DNA from: Rhodobacter calidifons
GTDB taxonomy: Bacteria > Pseudomonadota > Alphaproteobacteria > Rhodobacterales > Rhodobacteraceae
Direction of reading: 5' to 3'
Assembly: GCF_011174775.1 (NCBI RefSeq)
Contig: NZ_JAANHS010000001.1
Coordinates: 186,001-250,000, forward strand
DNA length: 64,000 nt
Position numbers and translations under genes: made by a program. The stretch's first letter is position 1. The number at the start of each line of letters is the position of its first letter. The notes under the pieces are model-generated. The model did no database searches, was not told the origin of the DNA, and worked only from the letters and a program-made list of their open reading frames with translations. This document shows, in pieces, positions 54,641-62,652 of this stretch.

Positions 54641-57265
54641 ATGACCGATCCCGTCCCGTTCCACGCGCTTTCGACCGACGAGGCCCTGACGCGGCTGAAC
54701 GCCCGGCCCACCGGACTGACCCGGGACGAGGCGGCGCGGCGGCTGGCCGAGCACGGGCCGAACCGCCTGCCCGAAGCCAGGTCGCGGGGGCCGGTCCTCC
54801 GCTTCCTGGCGCAGTTCGACAATGTGCTGATCTACGTGCTTCTGGCCGCCGCGGTCGTCACGGCCGTCTTGCAGCACTGGGTCGATACCGGGGCGATCCT
54901 GGCGGTCGTGCTGACCAATGCGGTGATCGGCTTCATCCAGGAGGGCAAGGCCGAGGCGGCGATGGGGGCGATCCGGTCGCTGCTGGCGCCGAAGGCGGCC
55001 GTCCTGCGCGACGGGCAGCGGGTGAGCCTGCCGGGGGCCGATCTTGTGCCGGGCGACATCGTGCTGCTGGAGGCGGGCGACAAGGTGCCGGCCGACCTGC
55101 GGGTGATCGAGGCGCGGGGGCTGGCGGCGCAAGAGGCGATCCTGACCGGCGAATCCGTGCCGGTGGAGAAGGACACGCGCCCGGTCGCGGCGGATGCGGC
55201 CCTGGGGGACCGGCGGTCGATGCTGTGGTCGGGGACGCTGGTCACGCAGGGCACCGCGCGCGGGCTGGTGGTGGCGACGGGCCAGGGCACCGAGATCGGC
55301 CGGATCGGCGGGCTTCTGGCCGGGGTCGAACAGCTGACCACGCCGCTGGTGCAGCAGATGGACCATTTCGCGCGCTGGCTGTCGCTGCTGATCCTGCTGA
55401 TCTCGGCGCTGCTGCTCGCCTACGGCTATTTCGTCGGCCATCAGGACTTCGGCGCGCTTTTCATGGCGGTGATCGGCGTCGCCGTGGCCGCGATCCCCGA
55501 AGGCCTGCCTGCGGTGATGACGATCACGCTGGCTATCGGCGTGCAGGCCATGGCGCGGCGCAATGCCATCGTGCGCCGCCTGCCCGCGATCGAGGCGATC
55601 GGCTCGGTCTCGGTCATCTGCACCGACAAGACCGGCACGCTGACCCGCAACGAGATGGTCGTGGCCGCCGCCGAGACGGCGGAGGGTGCCTTCACCGTCT
55701 CGGGCGACGGCTATGAGCCCCGGGGCAAGATCACCCCGGCGGGCGATCTGGCGCGGCTGGCGCGGGCGGCGGCGCTGTGCAACGACGCGGCCCTGCATGA
55801 ACGGGACGGGCAATGGTTCGTCGAGGGCGACCCGATGGAGGGGGCGCTGCTGGCCTTTGCCGGCAAGGTGGGCGAGGTGCCGCCCGCCACGCGGCTGGAC
55901 GCGGTGCCCTTCGACAGCCGCCACCGCTATATGGCGGTGCTGACGGGCGACGGGCTGACCCTGGTCAAGGGCGCGCCGGAACGGGTGCTGCGCATGTGCG
56001 GCGACATCGACCATGCGCACTGGCACGACCGGGCCGAGGCGCTGGCCCGTCAGGGCCTGCGCGTACTGGCCTTCGCCGAGCGGCAACAGGCGGGCGACCG
56101 CATCGACGCGAAGGCGCTGGAGGGCGGGCTGAGGTTCATCGGCCTTCTGGGCCTGATCGACCCGCCGCGCGCCGAGGCCATCGAAGCGGTGGCCGAATGT
56201 CGCCGCGCCGGGATCCGGGTCAAGATGATCACCGGCGACCATGCCGGAACCGCCGCCGCCATCGCCGCGCAGATCGGGCTGGCGCAGCCGGGCCGCGTGC
56301 TGACCGGGGCCGACCTCGACAAGCTGGACGATGCGCAGCTGGCGCTGGAGGTGATGGACGTCGATGTCTTTGCCCGCACCAGCCCCGAACACAAGCTGCG
56401 GCTGGTCACGGCCTTGCAGGCCAACGGTCTGTCGGTGGCGATGACCGGCGACGGGGTGAACGATGCGCCCGCGCTGAAACGCGCCGATGCGGGCATCGCC
56501 ATGGGGCTGAAGGGATCGGAAGCGGCGAAGGAAGCCGCCGATCTGGTGCTTGCCGACGACAATTTCGCCAGCATCGCGGCGGCCGTGCGCGAGGGGCGGA
56601 CGGTCTGGGACAACCTGCGGAAGGTGATCAGCTGGACGCTGCCCACCAATGCGGGCGAAGCCTCGGTCGTGGTGCTGGCGCTGCTTCTGGGGCTGGCCTT
56701 GCCGGTGACGCCCGTGCAGATCCTGTGGATCAACCTGATCACGGCTGTCACCCTGGGCCTGGCGCTGGCCTTCGAGCCGACCGAGGCCGGCACCATGTCG
56801 CGCCCGCCCCGCCCGCGCAACGCGCCGATCCTGACCGGCGGGCTGGTCTGGCAGGTGATCCTGATCGCGGGCCTCTTCGTCGCGGCGACCTTCGGCCTCT
56901 TCAACTATGCCATCGATCAGGGCTATTCGCTTGCCATGGCCCAGACGATGGCGATGAACATGATCGTCGTGCTGGAGATCTTCAACCTGTTCTTCATCCG
57001 CAACATGCACGGCACCTCGCTGACCTGGGAGGCGGTCCGGGGCACGAAGGTCGTCTGGACGGTGGTGATCCTGGTGACGGCGGCGCAGTTCGCCGTGACC
57101 TACCTGCCGCCCCTCCAGGCGATCCTGGGCACCGAGGCCGTGCCGTTCGGCTATGGCCTGCTGATCGTCGGGATCGGCGTGGTGTTCTTCGCGGTCGTCG
57201 AGATCGAGAAGCAGATCCGCCTCGGCCTGCGCGACCGTCCGGGGGGCACGGAAGAATCCGCTTGA
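54641..57265 (+). CDS. P-type cation-transporting ATPase (type II, calcium-ATPase-like)
   Basis: 874 residues. N-terminal cation-ATPase domain ([30 protein letters not shown]), dephosphorylation motif [11 protein letters not shown], ion-binding M4 motif [12 protein letters not shown], phosphorylation site [14 protein letters not shown] with Asp329, and the hinge [22 protein letters not shown]. About ten hydrophobic segments. The PEGLP motif and the M5/M6 part ([18 protein letters not shown]) place it in type II, mostly calcium- or other cation-exporting pumps; ion not certain. AAGGAGG lies 8 bases before the ATG. A possible promoter region lies in 54462-54640. Confidence 0.92.
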   Translation: MTDPVPFHALSTDEALTRLNARPTGLTRDEAARRLAEHGPNRLPEARSRGPVLRFLAQFDNVLIYVLLAAAVVTAVLQHWVDTGAILAVVLTNAVIGFIQEGKAEAAMGAIRSLLAPKAAVLRDGQRVSLPGADLVPGDIVLLEAGDKVPADLRVIEARGLAAQEAILTGESVPVEKDTRPVAADAALGDRRSMLWSGTLVTQGTARGLVVATGQGTEIGRIGGLLAGVEQLTTPLVQQMDHFARWLSLLILLISALLLAYGYFVGHQDFGALFMAVIGVAVAAIPEGLPAVMTITLAIGVQAMARRNAIVRRLPAIEAIGSVSVICTDKTGTLTRNEMVVAAAETAEGAFTVSGDGYEPRGKITPAGDLARLARAAALCNDAALHERDGQWFVEGDPMEGALLAFAGKVGEVPPATRLDAVPFDSRHRYMAVLTGDGLTLVKGAPERVLRMCGDIDHAHWHDRAEALARQGLRVLAFAERQQAGDRIDAKALEGGLRFIGLLGLIDPPRAEAIEAVAECRRAGIRVKMITGDHAGTAAAIAAQIGLAQPGRVLTGADLDKLDDAQLALEVMDVDVFARTSPEHKLRLVTALQANGLSVAMTGDGVNDAPALKRADAGIAMGLKGSEAAKEAADLVLADDNFASIAAAVREGRTVWDNLRKVISWTLPTNAGEASVVVLALLLGLALPVTPVQILWINLITAVTLGLALAFEPTEAGTMSRPPRPRNAPILTGGLVWQVILIAGLFVAATFGLFNYAIDQGYSLAMAQTMAMNMIVVLEIFNLFFIRNMHGTSLTWEAVRGTKVVWTVVILVTAAQFAVTYLPPLQAILGTEAVPFGYGLLIVGIGVVFFAVVEIEKQIRLGLRDRPGGTEESA

Positions 57266-57345
57266 AAACCGGCCCTTTCGGGGGCATATCGCGCACCGGA
57301 CGCCTGCGGGACATCCCCCGCGGGCCCATCTGCAATGGAGAGACC

Positions 57346-57564
57346 ATGGCCAAGGAAGACATTCTCGAATTCCCCGGTGTCGTGAAGGAACTCCTGCCGA
57401 ACGCGACATTCAGGGTCGAACTCGAGAACGGCCATGAGCTGATCGCGGTGATGGCAGGCAAGATGCGCAAGAACCGCATCCGGGTTCTGGCCGGCGACAA
57501 GGTGCAGGTCGAGATGACCCCCTACGACCTGTCGAAGGGCCGCATCAACTATCGCTTCAAGTAA
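57346..57564 (+). CDS. infA: Translation initiation factor IF-1
   Basis: 72 residues, S1-type OB fold. [19 protein letters not shown], then [27 protein letters not shown] and [14 protein letters not shown] are invariant IF-1 strings. It binds the ribosomal A site in initiation. GGAGAGACC precedes the ATG. First gene of the infA-maf-RNase-yacG-tRNA-Phe run. Confidence 0.98.
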   Translation: MAKEDILEFPGVVKELLPNATFRVELENGHELIAVMAGKMRKNRIRVLAGDKVQVEMTPYDLSKGRINYRFK

Positions 57565-57565
57565 A

Positions 57566-58141
57566 TTGCGCCTCATCCTCGGATCAGGCAGCCCGCGCCG
57601 CAAGGACTTGCTGGCGCAGATGGGGATCGTGCCCGATCTGATCCTGCCCCCCGACATCGACGAGGACCCGAGGAAGGGCGAACTGCCCCGCCCCTATTGC
57701 CTGCGGCTGGCAGAGGAAAAGGCGCGTGCCGTTCCCGCCGGGCCGGAGGATGTGGTCCTCTGCGCCGATACCACCGTGGCGCTTGGCCGCCGCATCCTGG
57801 GCAAGCCTGCGGATGCGGGAGAGGCGGCGGCCTTCCTGACCGCTCTTGGCGGGCGGCGGCATCAGGTCATCACCGGGGTCGCGGTGCGGCGCGGGGACCG
57901 GGTGCTGGTGCGCGACAGCGTCAGCGTGGTGAAGATGAAGCGGCTGTCGGACGCGGAACTGAACGCCTATCTCGCCAGCGGCGAATGGCAGGGCAAGGCG
58001 GGCGGCTACGGCATCCAGGGGCTGGCGGGGGCGCTGATCCCGTGGATTTCGGGCAGCTACACCGGCATCATGGGCCTGCCGGTGGCCGAGACGGCGGCGC
58101 TGCTGACCGCCGTCGGCTATCCGGTCTGGAGGCAGGCATGA
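57566..58141 (+). CDS. maf: Maf-like nucleotide pyrophosphatase
   Basis: 191 residues beginning at a TTG one base after the infA stop. The Maf signature [18 protein letters not shown] is at the start, followed by [24 protein letters not shown] and [15 protein letters not shown]. It hydrolyses canonical or modified nucleoside triphosphates (dTTP/UTP type by the RxDLL and DTTV-like motifs). The TTG is the only start in reach of the conserved N-terminus. Its stop overlaps the next start (ATGA). Confidence 0.93.
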   Translation: MRLILGSGSPRRKDLLAQMGIVPDLILPPDIDEDPRKGELPRPYCLRLAEEKARAVPAGPEDVVLCADTTVALGRRILGKPADAGEAAAFLTALGGRRHQVITGVAVRRGDRVLVRDSVSVVKMKRLSDAELNAYLASGEWQGKAGGYGIQGLAGALIPWISGSYTGIMGLPVAETAALLTAVGYPVWRQA

Positions 58142-59187
58142 AGGGACGGCTTCTGGTTCTGGACGAGATCGCGGGCCGTCAGGCCGCCGCGCTGCTGGTG
58201 GACGGACGGCTGGAGGAGCTGGCCATCGACCCCGAAGGCGACGTGATCCTGCCCGGCGCGATCTGCCGCGCGGTGGCCGACCGTCCGGTCAAGGGCCAGG
58301 GCGGCATCTTCGTCAGGCTGCCGGGCGGCTCGGGCTTCCTGCGGCAGATTTCCGGCGTGGCCCCCGGCCAGCGGCTTCTGGTGCAGGTCACGGGGCCGGC
58401 CGAACCCGGCAAGGCGGTTCCCGTGACGACCCGGCTGCTGTTCAAGTCGCGCTTTGCCATCATCACCCCCGACGCGCCCGGCCTGAACATCAGCCGCCGC
58501 ATCCGCGACGAGGACCGCCGCGCCGACCTCTCGGCGCTGGCCGAGGCCGGCATGTCTGGCGCGTCCGAAAGGCTGGGCCTGATCCTGCGGTCAGGCTGCG
58601 AGGAAGCCGAGGATCAGGCGATCACCGAGGACATCGCCGCGATGCGCAGCCTGGCCGAGGCGGTGCTGGCCGATCTGTCCGGGGACCCGGAACTGCTGGT
58701 CGATGGCCCCTCGGCGCATGATCTGGCCTTCCGCGACTGGCTGGACCCGGCGGTGGACGATGCCGACACCGATCCCGGAAGTCTCGAACGCCACGGCGTG
58801 ATCGAGGCGGTCGAGGCCCTGCTTTCCCCCCGCGTCGCGCTGGAGGCGGGCGCGCACATGATGATCGAACCGACCCGCGCGCTGGTGGCGGTGGATGTGA
58901 ACACCGGCCCCGACACCTCGCCCGCCGCGGCGCTGAAGGTGAACATCGCCGCCGCCCGCGACCTGCCGCGCCAGCTGCGCCTGCGGGGCCTCGGCGGGCA
59001 GGTGGTGGTGGACTTCGCGCCCATGCCGAAACGCGACCGGCATATCCTGGATCAGGTGCTGAAGGCCGCCTTCAAGACCGATGGCGAGACGAACCTTGCC
59101 GGCTGGACCACGCTTGGCCTTTACGAGCTGACGCGCAAGCGCGACCGCCTGCCCCTGGCCGAGCTTCTGCCGAAGGGCCTGCCATGA
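58138..59187 (+). CDS. Ribonuclease E/G family protein, short form
   Basis: 349 residues, well short of RNase G (about 490). The S1 domain is replaced by a shortened N-terminus ([19 protein letters not shown]). The catalytic DNase I-like part is present: [39 protein letters not shown]-type with the metal Asp, and [25 protein letters not shown] with the second Asp. The C-terminal zinc-link and RNase H-like extensions are lacking. Such short forms are common next to infA and maf in alphaproteobacteria. Activity on RNA is expected but not certain. Coupled to yacG (ATGA). Confidence 0.87.
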   Translation: MKGRLLVLDEIAGRQAAALLVDGRLEELAIDPEGDVILPGAICRAVADRPVKGQGGIFVRLPGGSGFLRQISGVAPGQRLLVQVTGPAEPGKAVPVTTRLLFKSRFAIITPDAPGLNISRRIRDEDRRADLSALAEAGMSGASERLGLILRSGCEEAEDQAITEDIAAMRSLAEAVLADLSGDPELLVDGPSAHDLAFRDWLDPAVDDADTDPGSLERHGVIEAVEALLSPRVALEAGAHMMIEPTRALVAVDVNTGPDTSPAAALKVNIAAARDLPRQLRLRGLGGQVVVDFAPMPKRDRHILDQVLKAAFKTDGETNLAGWTTLGLYELTRKRDRLPLAELLPKGLP

Positions 59188-59360
59188 GCTGCCCGATCTG
59201 CGGCAAGCCCGCCGTGCCCGCCTACCGCCCCTTCTGCTCGCGCCGCTGCGCCGACATCGACCTTGGCCGCTGGCTGACCGAAAGCTACCGCATCCCGGCC
59301 GAAAGCGCGGACGAGGCCGAGGACCGGTCCACCGACGAGACCCCGCCAAAGGCGCATTGA
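59184..59360 (+). CDS. yacG: DNA gyrase inhibitor YacG
   Basis: 58 residues. The four zinc-binding cysteines are Cys3 and Cys6 (CPIC) and Cys18 and Cys22 (CSRRC), followed by DIDLGRWLTESYRIP, the YacG signature. In E. coli it binds GyrB and inhibits gyrase. The acidic C-terminal tail (DEAEDRSTDE) is usual. ATG overlaps the RNase stop. Confidence 0.95.
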   Translation: MSCPICGKPAVPAYRPFCSRRCADIDLGRWLTESYRIPAESADEAEDRSTDETPPKAH

Positions 59361-59420
59361 GGGGCGTTTTCCCTCTGGACAGCCCCCCGGTGCTTGAGTA
59401 TCACCCGCCCACCAAACGGT

Positions 59421-59496
59421 GCCCAGATAGCTCAGTTGGTAGAGCAGCGGATTGAAAATCCGCGTGTCGCTGGTTCGATTCCGGCTCTGGGCACCA
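59421..59496 (+). tRNA. tRNA-Phe (GAA)
   Basis: 76 bases including an encoded CCA. Acceptor stem GCCCAGA/TCTGGGC, D-arm AGCTCAGTTGGTAGAGC, anticodon loop within GGATTGAAAATCC (anticodon GAA), T-arm GTTCGATTC. All conserved positions are present. It lies 60 bases after yacG and may be cotranscribed with it. Confidence 0.98.
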
Positions 59497-59782
59497 CTTG
59501 AATCAGCAGGAACAGCGTACACGTCTTCGCAGGGTTCAGGTCCTGCGTGGTCCTGTCGCACAGATCGGCTGCCGGCCAGGTTTCCCGTTCCCCTGACGGA
59601 CTTGTGCCTTGGCTTCCGTGACGGCTGTGCCAGGCGCCGTGCAGCCGGTCCAGACGGCAACGCGCCCCCGGGCATGGCCTGCGTGCAGGTGAGGCAGGTC
59701 GTTCATGCCCGGACCATCCGACACCCGCAGGCGACGACCGCCGCTGCCGGGTCCGCCCTCGGCCCGGCGCGCGCGCACGAGC
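59497..59782. other. Intergenic region after tRNA-Phe, nothing recognised
   Basis: 286 bases between tRNA-Phe and the convergent AraC-type gene. No gene with a plausible start and no repeat of the tRNA 3' end, integrase or attachment-like sequence was seen. The last 70 bases are very G+C-rich. Confidence 0.4.
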
Positions 59783-60709
59783 CTAGCGCAGGTCCATCTG
59801 GACATAGTGCTGCCGCAGCGCGGCCGGCGAAATGCCGTAGCCGGCGCGGAACTGGGCGTAGAACTGGGTGATCGAGCTGAAGCCGCATTGCTCGGCCACC
59901 TCGGAAATCGCGGTCGAGCTTTCCACCAGAAGCGCCCGCGCCCGCATCAGCCGCATCCGGTTGATGAACTGCTTCAAGGGCACCTGCATGGTCCGCGAAA
60001 ACAGCGACACCGCGTAGTTTTCATGCAGGCCCGTCACCGCCGTCACCTGTGCGTTCAGCAGCGGCTTGTCCAGATTTTCCAGCACATGGCGCACCATCGC
60101 GATGACGTGGCGGACATGGGCCGAGCTCAGCGTCCGGTCGGTGCCGATCTCGTTCTGCGGCGGGCGCAGATAGTCGAAGCCTGACACCAGCGCGCGGCGG
60201 AACAGCGCGTTCAGCTCCATCTTCACGATCTCGGCCCGTTCGAAATCGCCCGAGCGATAGTCCTGATACCATTGCTGCACGAGGTTGCTGTCGCAGAGCA
60301 GTTCCGGCAGCGCCACCATCCCACGCCCGATCAGCGCGGTCTGCAAGCCCATGATGTGGCGCATCTGAAGGAAGCTGTCCAAGGGCAGGTAGATGTTGGC
60401 CAGCCGCGGCGGGGCCTCGCCCAGGGGCTGAAGCCCGGTCAGCTGGTGCGGCACCCCGGCCCAGAACAGCACCAGCCGCCGGTCCGGCACCTCCAGCTTC
60501 GTGCCGTCGAAGTCATAGGCCATGCGGACATGCGTCGCGAAGTTCAGCTCGACATGGCCGTGCCAGTGCGGCTGCGGCATCAGCTGCGGCTGGAAGATGC
60601 GGATGCCGAACCGCCCGAAGGCGCGGTTGCGCGAATAGAAATGCCGGTCGTGGTTCGGCACCGGCATCGGATTGCGCCGCCTCTGCGCCATGCTGCGGGT
60701 GCCGTCCAT
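59783..60709 (-). CDS. AraC-family transcriptional regulator (MelR-like)
   Basis: 308 residues. The N-terminal cupin-like sensor has QPHWHGHVELNFATHVRMAYDFDG, and the C-terminal AraC domain has two HTH units: NAQVTAVTGLHENYAVSLFSR and SSTAISEVAEQCGFSSITQFYAQFRAGYGISPAALR. The layout and the neighbouring alpha-galactosidase gene point to MelR-type control of alpha-galactoside use. The ATG has GGGGAGGGCAGGC upstream. Divergent from the melA-like gene with about 420 bases between. Confidence 0.9.
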   Translation of the reverse strand: MDGTRSMAQRRRNPMPVPNHDRHFYSRNRAFGRFGIRIFQPQLMPQPHWHGHVELNFATHVRMAYDFDGTKLEVPDRRLVLFWAGVPHQLTGLQPLGEAPPRLANIYLPLDSFLQMRHIMGLQTALIGRGMVALPELLCDSNLVQQWYQDYRSGDFERAEIVKMELNALFRRALVSGFDYLRPPQNEIGTDRTLSSAHVRHVIAMVRHVLENLDKPLLNAQVTAVTGLHENYAVSLFSRTMQVPLKQFINRMRLMRARALLVESSTAISEVAEQCGFSSITQFYAQFRAGYGISPAALRQHYVQMDLR

Positions 60710-60884
60710 GCCTGCCCTCCCCTGCCGATCTTAGAAAACCGGAAAAAAATCTGACAAAGTGATATTGTTGGAAGCCCCTGACTTCCGCAAGGTTTGCTGG
60801 CCGGACGGGGAAGGAGGGAGTCCGCGACCGGCGGCCCTGTCAACGTCGATCGGCCTGGCGCAAGCACAGATCAAGGGAAGCAAG
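60710..60884. promoter_or_regulatory. Divergent upstream region between the AraC gene and the galactosidase operon
   Basis: AT-rich segment at about 60730-60775 (AAAAAATCTGACAAAGTGATATTGTTGG), in contrast to the surroundings, holding at least one half of the divergent promoters. An inverted repeat GGAAG-N7-CTTCC lies at 60770-60786. Regulator binding here is expected but not demonstrable from one copy. Confidence 0.45.
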
Positions 60885-61118
60885 ATGACGATCCGTATCC
60901 AGCGCGTCGCCCCTGCGGCGCTGCTTCCGGGGGTGTCTGCCGGGGCGGCGGTGTCCGCGCCGACCACCCCGCCGGACCGCCGCATGCCGGTCCGCCGGAG
61001 CATCGCGCCCTTGCGCAAACTCCAGCGCGAACAGGGCCCGGTTGACGCCGTGCCGGAGAACCCCTCAACCGTCCACACCCGCCGCCCGGTCAAGGCGGCC
61101 TTCGAGATTGCAGCCTGA
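60885..61118 (+). CDS. Possible 77-residue protein, unrecognised
   Basis: Starts MTIRIQRVAPAALLPGVSAG after AAGGGAAGCAAG, with high third-position G/C. It ends just before the ribosome binding site of the galactosidase gene. The rest is Pro/Arg-rich (RRSIAPLRKLQREQGPVDAVP) without a recognised family. It may be a real short gene or the remnant of a transporter gene deleted from an alpha-galactoside operon. Weakly supported. Confidence 0.35.
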   Translation: MTIRIQRVAPAALLPGVSAGAAVSAPTTPPDRRMPVRRSIAPLRKLQREQGPVDAVPENPSTVHTRRPVKAAFEIAA

Positions 61119-61127
61119 AGGAGCATC

Positions 61128-62495
61128 ATGCCCAAACCCGTCATCACATTCATCGGCGCCGGTTCCACCGTGTTCACCAAGAACATCGCCGGTGACATTC
61201 TGTCCCGCCCCGCGCTGGCCGAAGCCGAGATCCGGCTCATGGACATCAACCCCGAACGGCTGGAGGAATCCGAGATCATCGTCGGCAAGCTGGCCCAGAC
61301 CCTTGGCGGCAAGGCGCAGGTCAAGACCTACACCGACCAGAAGCGCGCGCTGACCGGGGCGGATTTCGTCGTCGTCTGCTTCCAGATCGGCGGCTATGAC
61401 CCCTGCACCATCACCGACTTCGAGGTGCCGAAGAAGTTCGGCCTGCGCCAGACCATCGCCGACACGCTGGGCATCGGCGGTATCATGCGGGGACTGCGCA
61501 CCGTCCCGCATCTCTGGTCGATCTGCGACGACCTCCTCGAAGTCGCGCCGAATGCCATAATGTTGCAATATGTCAACCCGATGGCCATCAACACCTGGGC
61601 CATCGCGGCGAAATATCCGAAAATCAAACAAGTGGGCCTCTGCCATTCGGTCCAGGGCACCGCGTGGGAACTGGCCCGCGACCTCGACATCCCCGTCGAG
61701 GAGATCCGCTACCGCGCGGGCGGCATCAATCACATGGCCTTCTACCTGACCTTCGAACACCGCCAGCCGGACGGGACCTACCGCAACCTCTACCCCGACC
61801 TCATCCAGGGCTACCGCGAGGGCCGCTTCCCCAAGCCGTCGCACTGGAACCCGCGCTGCCCGAACAAGGTGCGGTATGAAATGCTGACGCGGCTGGGCTA
61901 TTTCGTGACCGAGTCCTCTGAACACTTCGCCGAATACACGCCTTGGTTCATCAAGCGGGACCGCCCGGACCTGATCGAGAAATTCGGCATCCCGCTGGAC
62001 GAATACCCCAAACGCTGCGTCGAACAGATCGCCCGCTGGAAGAAGGAAGCCGAGGCGCTGAAGAACGCCAACACCGTCGAGGTGAAGGAATCCCACGAAT
62101 ACGCCTCCGAGATCGTGAACTCGGTCGTCACCGGCGAGCCTTCGGTGATCTACGGCAACATCGGCAACCGCGGCTATATCCCGCAACTGCCCGAGGGCTG
62201 CGCGGTGGAAGTGCCGGTGCTGGTGGATGCCTCGGGCCTGCAACCGACCGTGGTGCATGACATCCCGCCGCAACTGATCGCGCTGATGCGCACGAACATC
62301 AACGTGCAGGACCTGACGGTGCAGGCGCTGCTGACGGAAAACCCCGAGCATATCTACCACGCCGCCATGCTCGACCCGCATACCGGGGCGGAACTGGACC
62401 TCGACCAGATCTGGGCGATGACCCATGACCTTCTGGCCGCGCATGGCGACTGGCTGCCGGAATGGGCGCGGGTGCCCCTGCGCAAGGCGGGCTAA
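61128..62495 (+). CDS. melA: Alpha-galactosidase, glycoside hydrolase family 4
   Basis: 455 residues. The NAD-binding GAGSTVFTKNIAGDILSRP at the N-terminus, then GIGGIMRGLRTVPHLWSICDDLLE, VNPMAINTWAI, GLCHSVQGTAWEL with the metal-binding Cys and His, and the GGINHMAFYL segment are GH4 features. The group requires NAD and a divalent metal and cleaves by oxidation and elimination. Sequence is nearest to alpha-galactosidases (MelA, AgaL). GAAGGAG lies 6 bases before the ATG. No sugar transporter gene is nearby. Confidence 0.92.
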   Translation: MPKPVITFIGAGSTVFTKNIAGDILSRPALAEAEIRLMDINPERLEESEIIVGKLAQTLGGKAQVKTYTDQKRALTGADFVVVCFQIGGYDPCTITDFEVPKKFGLRQTIADTLGIGGIMRGLRTVPHLWSICDDLLEVAPNAIMLQYVNPMAINTWAIAAKYPKIKQVGLCHSVQGTAWELARDLDIPVEEIRYRAGGINHMAFYLTFEHRQPDGTYRNLYPDLIQGYREGRFPKPSHWNPRCPNKVRYEMLTRLGYFVTESSEHFAEYTPWFIKRDRPDLIEKFGIPLDEYPKRCVEQIARWKKEAEALKNANTVEVKESHEYASEIVNSVVTGEPSVIYGNIGNRGYIPQLPEGCAVEVPVLVDASGLQPTVVHDIPPQLIALMRTNINVQDLTVQALLTENPEHIYHAAMLDPHTGAELDLDQIWAMTHDLLAAHGDWLPEWARVPLRKAG

Positions 62496-62499
62496 ACCC

Positions 62500-62652
62500 A
62501 TGTGGCCCCGGCGCATCTGCGTAGTGGGGGGCGGGACCGCGGGGTGCCTTGTCGCCAGGGCGCCGGGCAATCGCGCCCGGCGCGGGGGGCAAGATGGCAA
62601 GAGCCCGCGCCGCAAGGCCGGGCGCGCGCCGCCATGCAAAGGTCAGGCGTAG
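62500..62652 (+). pseudogene. Fragment of an FAD-binding oxidoreductase gene (halogenase-like N-terminus)
   Basis: An open frame starting at an ATG 5 bases after the galactosidase stop begins WPRRICVVGGGTAGCLVAR, which has the dinucleotide-binding GxGxxG-type motif in the form VVGGGTAG seen in tryptophan-halogenase-like flavoproteins. After about 20 residues the similarity ends at a strong hairpin (62560-62583), and the rest is Arg/Gly-rich without structure. Most simply a gene whose body was deleted. Short, so a chance match cannot be excluded. Confidence 0.5.
62560..62583. terminator. Hairpin after the galactosidase gene
   Basis: Perfect 9-bp stem GCGCCGGGC / GCCCGGCGC with loop AATCGC. 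No T run. It lies between the galactosidase gene and the convergent dacB gene and may terminate both. Confidence 0.6.

Noticed and set aside
59421-62652. Genomic island integrated at tRNA-Phe
   Set aside because: No integrase, no duplicated tRNA 3' end and no drop in G+C across the AraC and galactosidase genes.
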